A DNA stretch of 64,000 bases from Streptomyces sp. IMTB 2501 (GTDB lineage Bacteria; Actinomycetota; Actinomycetes; Streptomycetales; Streptomycetaceae). The position numbers and the translations under genes were made by a program. The notes below the pieces were generated by a model. It was not told the origin of the DNA, made no database searches, and saw only the letters and a list, made by a program, of their open reading frames with translations. How positions within the stretch are numbered: position 1 is the stretch's first letter; each line of letters opens with the position of its first letter. Positions 59,341-64,000 of the stretch are shown here, piece by piece. Where the stretch lies: the NCBI RefSeq assembly GCF_001953885.1, contig NZ_MQUS01000017.1, positions 1 to 64,000 of the forward strand, in the 5' to 3' direction.

Positions 59341-59565
59341 ATGCCACAGGACAACAGCACGAGCAAGGTCAGCCGCTGGGACCAGCACGGCCGGGAGCAT
59401 GTCGTACGGGTGCACCGCACGGGAGTGCAGCGCACCATCCGATGCGACACCTGCGGCTGGCGCAGAGGCGCCCAGTTCCTGCCCTGGCTGAAGGCCGAGG
59501 AGCATCTGGCCGAGGCTCATCAGGCGACGATCGACCCGGCGGCCGCCCGGCAGCCCTCCAGGTAA
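59341..59565 (+). CDS. Small protein with CCHH zinc-finger-like motif
   Basis: 74 residues from ATG 59341; GAGGAGG and GAGG lie upstream. A CxxC pair (Cys35, Cys38 in TIRCDTCGWRR) is followed 16 residues later by HxxxxH (His55, His60 in EEHLAEAHQA), which could bind zinc. The N-terminal part (SRWDQHGREHVVRVHRTGVQ) may form beta strands. No known family recognised; such mobile-free small proteins are frequent in Streptomyces. It may bind nucleic acid, but this is a guess. Confidence 0.7.
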   Translation: MPQDNSTSKVSRWDQHGREHVVRVHRTGVQRTIRCDTCGWRRGAQFLPWLKAEEHLAEAHQATIDPAAARQPSR

Positions 59566-59698
59566 GGACATCGGGTCCCAACACCGCGCTCGACCTGCGC
59601 TCTTACCAACCGAGGACACGTTCCGTCACCTCTCGAGTGGCCGCTTTCCCCCTGCTGGTTCAGCCTGGGAAAGGTCCATCGAGCGACAGGAGACACAC

Positions 59699-60121
59699 AT
59701 GACCTCGGTACTCCGCCATCGCTACGGCCGCGCGCTCGGCGCATGCGCTCTCTCCGTGGCGCTGCTCTCCGGCGGAACGGCCGGAGCCTACGCCGCCGGC
59801 ATCAAGCCCAGCCCCAGCCCCAGCAATTCGGCCGCCAAGGCCTCGATCACCCTGACGGCCAACAAGACCTCGGTGAAGGCCGGCGAAACGGTGAAGTTCA
59901 CCGGGCGCACCACGGGCCTGAAGATCAACAGTCCGCTGGTGCTCCAGCGCGAGAAGAACGGCAAGTGGGTTCCCATGAAGGCGACCGGGAAGGTCAAACA
60001 GGGCAGCTCGTACGCGATCCTCGCCACGTTCAAGACCGCGGGCACCGAGACACTGCGGGTCTCGAGCGCCACCATGGGCGGCAAGGTCCACTCGCCCACC
60101 GTCACGGTGAAGGTGAGCTGA
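59699..60121 (+). CDS. Small secreted Ig-like protein
   Basis: 140 residues with a good ribosome site (AGGAG). Signal peptide (MTSVLRHRYGRALGACALSV ... cleavage near AYA-AG), a short Pro/Ser linker, and one beta-sandwich domain (ITLTANKTSVKAGETVKFTG ... VHSPTVTVKVS). Similar single-domain proteins appear as extracellular or wall-associated proteins; no catalytic residues are visible. Confidence 0.82.
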   Translation: MTSVLRHRYGRALGACALSVALLSGGTAGAYAAGIKPSPSPSNSAAKASITLTANKTSVKAGETVKFTGRTTGLKINSPLVLQREKNGKWVPMKATGKVKQGSSYAILATFKTAGTETLRVSSATMGGKVHSPTVTVKVS

Positions 60122-60140
60122 GCCCCGTACCGGGGCACCC

Positions 60141-60737
60141 TCACCGCGAAGGTGACCCAAGTCCCCGCATCAGCAGGTCCACCACGGCCGTGAACTCCTC
60201 GTCCACGCCGGGAGCGGTCCACTCCCGGGCGTAACAGGGGTCATGGAAGCGGCCGGTGGCCTGGAAGACGGCCCGGGCCGCGGCGGCCGGGTCGGGCACC
60301 GAAAAGGCGCCCGACCCGGCCCCTTCCGCGATGATCCGGGTCAACTGCCTGGTCAGGTCGGCGAGATGATCGCCGACCGCCGTGCCGTTCTCGTCGGTCA
60401 GCACCGTGTACGTGGCGAAGAGTTCCGGGTCGTCGCCCGCCTTGTGCCGCTTGGCCTCGAACAGGGCCGCGAGCCAGGCCCGCAGCCGCTGCTCGGGAGT
60501 GCCGTCCGCGTCGACGATTACCGCGAGCCTCTCCGACGTGCGGTCCAGCCAGCGTTTGGTGACCGCCTCGCGCAGCGCCGCCTTGGTGCGGAAGTGCCGG
60601 TAGACACTGCCATGGCTGACGCCGAGCGCGCGGGCGACGTCCACCACGGTGGCCTTGGCCGGGCCGTGGCGGCGCAGCACCTCCTCGGTCGCTTCGAGGA
60701 TGCGCTCGGCGGTCAGGGTCTCGGTGGGCGGTGCCAT
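60141..60737 (-). CDS. TetR-family regulator of the aldo/keto reductase operon
   Basis: 198 residues. Helix-turn-helix ATVVDVARALGVSHGSVYRH-FRTKAALREA, then a helical ligand domain with Cys in HDPCYAREW. It lies 26 bp behind the aldo/keto reductase on the same strand, so they are probably co-transcribed from the promoter at about 61.8 kb, where a long palindrome lies. Self-repression with release by a small molecule is the usual TetR logic. Confidence 0.9.
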   Translation of the reverse strand: MAPPTETLTAERILEATEEVLRRHGPAKATVVDVARALGVSHGSVYRHFRTKAALREAVTKRWLDRTSERLAVIVDADGTPEQRLRAWLAALFEAKRHKAGDDPELFATYTVLTDENGTAVGDHLADLTRQLTRIIAEGAGSGAFSVPDPAAAARAVFQATGRFHDPCYAREWTAPGVDEEFTAVVDLLMRGLGSPSR

Positions 60738-60763
60738 GCCTTAGACCGTACCCGCAGTCACGA

Positions 60764-61768
60764 TCAGCGCTCGCTGTCGAGGTGCGCCAGCTGCGCGGCC
60801 GGGTAGCGGTCGCCGGCCGCCGCGTCCGCCGGTACGGCCTCCTCGATCGCCGCCAGGTCGGCCGCGTCCAGGGTGACGTCCAGCGCGCCCAGCGACTCGC
60901 TCAGCCGCTCACGGGTGCGGGCGCCGACCAGCGGCACGATGTCCTCACCGCGAGCGAGCACCCAGGCGATGGCGGTCTGCGCGACCGTGACGCCCTTCTG
61001 CTCGGCGATCTTGCGCAGGGCCTCGACCAGGTTCAGGTTGTGCTGGAGGTTCTCGCCCTGGAAGCGGGGCGAGTGGGCGCGGAAGTCGTTCGGGGCCAGC
61101 TGCCGGTCCCGGGAGAAGTGGCCGGAGATCAGCCCGCGGGACAGCACGCCGTACGCGGTGACGGCGATGCCCAGCTCGCGGGTGGTGGGCAGGATGTCCC
61201 GCTCGATACCCCGGCTGATCAGCGAGTACTCGATCTGCAGATCGGCGATCGGGGCGGTGGCGGCGGCCCGCCGGATGGTCTCGGCGCCGACCTCGCTCAG
61301 GCCGATGTGCCGGACGTACCCCTTCTCGATCAGTTCGGCGATCGCGCCGACGGTCTCCTCGATCGGCACGATCGGGTCGAGGCGGGCGATCCGGTAGACG
61401 TCGATGTGGTCGACGCCGAGGCGCTGCAGGGAGTAGGCGGCGAAGTTCTTCACGGCGGCCGGGCGGCCGTCGTAGCCCACCCAGTTGCCCTCCGGGTCGC
61501 GCAGGGCGCCGAACTTCACGCTGGTCAGGGCCTGCTCGCGGAGGGCCGCCGGGGCGGTGCGCAGGGCCTCGCCGATCAGCATCTCGTTGTGCCCCATGGC
61601 GTAGAAGTCGCCGGTGTCCAGGAGCGTGACGCCCGCCTCCAGGGCGGCGTGGATGGTCGCGATGGACTCCGCGCGGTCGGCGTCGCCGTAGAGCGCGGAC
61701 ATGCCCATGCAGCCGAGGCCGAGGGCGGAGACGGCAGGTCCGGTGGTTCCGAGGTTTCGGGTTCGCAT
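60764..61768 (-). CDS. Aldo/keto reductase with atypical active site
   Basis: 334 residues from the ATG at 61768 (AAGG 7 bases upstream); an ATG two codons earlier is less well spaced. TIM-barrel AKR with LGLGCMGMSALYGDA, Asp51 and Tyr56 (LLDTGDFYAMGHNE), Lys85 (LTSVKFGA), and the NADPH-loop VPLVGARTRERLSESLGALD. The fourth catalytic residue, usually His in a YQHR context, is Ala128 here (YRIARLDP). The barrel is otherwise complete, so either this subgroup works without the His or its reaction differs. First gene of the operon with the TetR gene. Confidence 0.9.
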   Translation of the reverse strand: MRTRNLGTTGPAVSALGLGCMGMSALYGDADRAESIATIHAALEAGVTLLDTGDFYAMGHNEMLIGEALRTAPAALREQALTSVKFGALRDPEGNWVGYDGRPAAVKNFAAYSLQRLGVDHIDVYRIARLDPIVPIEETVGAIAELIEKGYVRHIGLSEVGAETIRRAAATAPIADLQIEYSLISRGIERDILPTTRELGIAVTAYGVLSRGLISGHFSRDRQLAPNDFRAHSPRFQGENLQHNLNLVEALRKIAEQKGVTVAQTAIAWVLARGEDIVPLVGARTRERLSESLGALDVTLDAADLAAIEEAVPADAAAGDRYPAAQLAHLDSER

Positions 61769-61796
61769 CGTCATGCCTTCACGATGCCATGACAGC

Positions 61797-61818
61797 TGAC
61801 AGATTTCAATATCTGTCA
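61797..61818. promoter_or_regulatory. Palindromic operator before the AKR-TetR operon
   Basis: TGACAGAT-TTCAAT-ATCTGTCA, an 8-base perfect inverted repeat with a 6-base centre, 29 bases upstream of the reductase start. A further half site TGACAG lies beside it (61790). Confidence 0.78.
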
Positions 61819-61847
61819 CTCCAACTTTGTCATTCAGGGCTGCTGAA

Positions 61848-61880
61848 TGGTCCAGACCTATTGACGAGAGGTCTGGACCA
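61848..61880 (+). promoter_or_regulatory. Paired DasR-type sites in the chitinase promoter
   Basis: TGGTCCAGACCT (61848-61859) and AGGTCTGGACCA (61869-61880) are exact reverse complements of each other and each resembles the dre site TGGTCTAGACCA bound by DasR. TTGACG (61861-61866) between them is a likely -35 box. Paired repeats at this place are typical for Streptomyces chitinase promoters. Confidence 0.8.
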
Positions 61881-61932
61881 GAGCACTGTCATGCCTACGA
61901 CACCTCACCGCACCCCCACCGGGAGGCCTCGC

Positions 61933-62976
61933 ATGCTCAGACGCCTGCTCGCCACCGCGCTCACCGCGGCCGCCCTCGTCCCACTCGGGATCGCCACCGC
62001 CCCCACCGCCTCCGCGGCTGACACCTGCGCCGTGAAGTCCCGGCCGGCCGGAAAGGTGCTCCAGGGCTACTGGGAGAACTGGGACGGCTCCGCGGGCGGC
62101 GTCCACCCGCCCTTTGGCTGGACCCCGATCACCGACTCCCGTATCCCCGCGCACGGTTACAACGTCATCAACGCGGCCTTCCCCGTCATCCGCTCCGACG
62201 GCACGGCGCTGTGGGAGGACGGCATGGACACGGGCGTGAAGGTGGCGACGCCCGCCGAGATGTGCGCCGCCAAGGCGTCCGGCCAGACGATCCTGCTCTC
62301 GATCGGCGGCGCGACGGCCGGCATCGACCTCAACTCGTCCACCGTGGCGGACAAGTTCGTCTCGACGATCGTCCCGATCCTGAAGAAGTACAACTTCGAC
62401 GGCGTCGACATAGACATCGAGACGGGCCTGACAGGCAGCGGCAGCATCACCCAGCTGTCCGCGTCCCAGGCCAACCTGATCCGCGTCATCGACGGCATCC
62501 TCGACCGGATGCCGTCCGGCTTCGGCCTGACGATGGCCCCCGAGACCGCGTACGTCACCGGCGGCAGCGTCACCTACGGCTCGATCTGGGGCGCGTATCT
62601 GCCGGTCATCAAGAAGTACGCGGACAACGGCCGGCTGTGGTGGCTGAACACGCAGTACTACAACGGCAGCATGTACGGCTGCTCCGGCGACTCCTACGAG
62701 GCGGGCACGGTCGCGGGCTTCACCGCCCAGACCGACTGCCTGAACAAGGGTCTGGTGGTGCAGGGCACGACCGTCAAGGTGCCGTACGACAAACAGGTCC
62801 CGGGTCTGCCCGCCCAGCCCGGCGCGGGCGGCGGCTACATGTCACCGTCCCTGGTCTCCCAGGCCTGGCAGCACTACGGCAGCTCGCTCAAGGGCCTGAT
62901 GACCTGGTCGATCAACTGGGACGGCTCAAGGAACTGGACCTTCGGCGACAACGTCAAGGCGCTCCAGGGCCGCTGA
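61933..62976 (+). CDS. Secreted GH18 chitinase
   Basis: 347 residues from ATG 61933, chosen because GGGAGG lies just upstream and it begins directly with the signal peptide (MLRRLLATALTAAALVPLGI, cleavage near ASA-AD). Catalytic DxxDxDxE is intact (Asp156, Asp159, Asp161, Glu163 in FDGVDIDIETG). SIGGATAG and MAPETAYVTGG are further GH18 landmarks. No carbohydrate-binding module or linker is present, so it is a single-domain enzyme hydrolysing chitin outside the cell. Expression should respond to GlcN-derived signals through the DasR-like sites. Confidence 0.95.
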   Translation: MLRRLLATALTAAALVPLGIATAPTASAADTCAVKSRPAGKVLQGYWENWDGSAGGVHPPFGWTPITDSRIPAHGYNVINAAFPVIRSDGTALWEDGMDTGVKVATPAEMCAAKASGQTILLSIGGATAGIDLNSSTVADKFVSTIVPILKKYNFDGVDIDIETGLTGSGSITQLSASQANLIRVIDGILDRMPSGFGLTMAPETAYVTGGSVTYGSIWGAYLPVIKKYADNGRLWWLNTQYYNGSMYGCSGDSYEAGTVAGFTAQTDCLNKGLVVQGTTVKVPYDKQVPGLPAQPGAGGGYMSPSLVSQAWQHYGSSLKGLMTWSINWDGSRNWTFGDNVKALQGR

Positions 62977-63060
62977 GAACAAGAAAACCTTTCCCTCCCA
63001 CGGACAACCCGCACCGCAATTCCGGCATCTCATCGTGTGACCGACAAGTGGGGGAACACG

Positions 63061-64000
63061 ATGAACTGGTCCAAACCCCTGGGCGTCGCAGCGGCCGGTC
63101 TCGCGCTGTGCGGGTGCGCCACCTCGGCGGGCAACGCCGGAGCCAAGCCGAGTGCGCCCGTGACCGCGCACAGCGCCGTGCCCACGGCGGGCACCGCGAA
63201 CGCCCCCGCAACCACGTCCCACAAGCCCCAACTGATCCTGAACGGCCAGCTCGACGCCCGCCCCGGGCAGCTGGTCTCCATCCTGCTCGACGGCGTCAGC
63301 CGGGCCGGGGGACACGACGCGGTGACCGCCGAGTCGCATGCGTTCGGCAGGCCCGTACGGCTGCGCTGGGACAAGGGCGACAACGCCTACGAGGCGCTGG
63401 TGCCGCTGGCCATGACGGACCGGCCCGGCTGGTATCCGCTGTCCGTCGCCGTCGCGGACCGCACGGTGGCCACCGACAGGATCCAGGTCGTCCCCTCCGT
63501 GCGCCCGTCGTTCACGGTCGGCGTGAACTGGCGGGTGACCCGGCCCGGTGAGCCGGTGACGCTGCGCTTCGACGACCTGTACCCGGGCGAGCGGGGCACC
63601 GACTTCACCGTACGGTCCACGGCACTGCCGGGGCCCGTACGGCTCGCCCACGACAACGTGATCGACTACTACGACCCCCGCGCGTTCTCGGCCACGCCGG
63701 CGCTCAAGCCCGGCCTGGGGGACGGGGCGTACGCCTTCGAGCTGTACGGCCCGCACGGCAACCGCATCGCCGAGAAGCGCCTGAAGGTCCGGGCGGCCCG
63801 TCCCGGCGACCCCGACTACCTCGGCAAACCGGACGGCCCGGACTTCTACGACCCGCGCAAGGAGTACCCCGGCCAGGATCACCACACCATCAAGGTCCGC
63901 GCCGGAGACCAGGTCGGGATCGTCTGGCGCGACGCGTACCCGGACCCGGGCGAGGAGAGCCGGCTGATCGCCACGTCCCCGGCGTTCACCCACGCCGTCC
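63061..64000 (+). CDS. Lipoprotein with beta domains (3' end cut by window)
   Basis: 313 open codons from ATG 63061 to the right edge. Signal MNWSKPLGVAAAGLALCGC with lipobox Cys19, a Ser/Ala/Thr-rich linker, then beta-rich repeated segments (LDARPGQLVSILLDG, TRPGEPVTLRFDDLYPGERG, VRAGDQVGIVWRDAYPDPGE), each like a short Ig or similar binding module. It looks like a surface-displayed lipoprotein; no function known. Possible link to the upstream chitinase is only proximity (84 bp). Confidence 0.82.
   Translation, partial: MNWSKPLGVAAAGLALCGCATSAGNAGAKPSAPVTAHSAVPTAGTANAPATTSHKPQLILNGQLDARPGQLVSILLDGVSRAGGHDAVTAESHAFGRPVRLRWDKGDNAYEALVPLAMTDRPGWYPLSVAVADRTVATDRIQVVPSVRPSFTVGVNWRVTRPGEPVTLRFDDLYPGERGTDFTVRSTALPGPVRLAHDNVIDYYDPRAFSATPALKPGLGDGAYAFELYGPHGNRIAEKRLKVRAARPGDPDYLGKPDGPDFYDPRKEYPGQDHHTIKVRAGDQVGIVWRDAYPDPGEESRLIATSPAFTHAV

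Overview
This window is almost certainly a piece of a Streptomyces (or very close actinomycete) chromosome. Base composition is very high in G+C, with G/C in nearly every third codon position. The gene set is typical of the genus: an Hrd-type sigma factor next to dnaG, a heterodimeric ABC exporter, NirBD nitrite reductase, MmyB-type regulators, a class F sortase, secreted M4 protease and chitinase. TTA codons are extremely rare.

Layout, left to right. (1) 1-1.5 kb: the visible end of a likely mobile island, with the N-terminus of a WXG/polymorphic-toxin-like protein on the minus strand and a truncated tyrosine integrase lying just off the 3' end of a CAT-anticodon tRNA. Two identical tRNA-Asn genes follow. 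(2) 2-15 kb: core genes, namely a small membrane protein, an FGGY kinase, an ABC exporter pair with one degenerate ATP site, the HrdA-like sigma factor, a small coiled-coil protein, dnaG, a ferredoxin-reductase-type flavoprotein, dGTPase and a sirohydrochlorin chelatase. (3) 15-19 kb: a DUF218 protein, assimilatory nitrate reductase and arylamine N-acetyltransferase. (4) 19-26 kb: a GGCT-fold enzyme, a frameshifted SARP/BTAD regulator fragment, a secreted M4 metalloprotease, a lipoprotein/orphan histidine kinase pair, and a sortase with a possible substrate. (5) 26.2-30.6 kb: the most interesting locus, a Trypco1 protein translationally coupled to a 1357-residue trypsin - STAND/NACHT-like NTPase - 14-blade WD40 protein, a predicted NTP-dependent conflict (defence) system carrying a bldA-type TTA codon. 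(6) 31-38 kb: an HxlR/dehydrogenase divergent pair, the nitrite reductase operon behind a GlnR-type box, and a TetR/SDR pair sharing an operator. (7) 38-50 kb: a sugar ABC importer without its ATPase, pyruvate phosphate dikinase, a ROK regulator and a two-gene glycoside hydrolase/debranching operon. (8) 50-64 kb: a membrane sulfatase-like enzyme, dusB, two paralogous MmyB-regulator/MFS-pump divergent modules with almost the same operator and a third MFS pump between them, small secreted and zinc-finger-like proteins, an aldo/keto reductase-TetR operon, a GH18 chitinase with DasR-like sites, and a lipoprotein cut off by the right edge.

How the parts work together: siroheme supply (14.2 kb), nitrate reductase (16 kb) and the flavoprotein-NirB-NirD operon (32.5 kb) form one nitrate assimilation pathway spread over 22 kb. 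Several divergent regulator/enzyme pairs carry clear palindromes in their shared promoter regions. The conflict locus, the SARP fragment and the integrase remnant mark positions where foreign DNA has probably come and gone.
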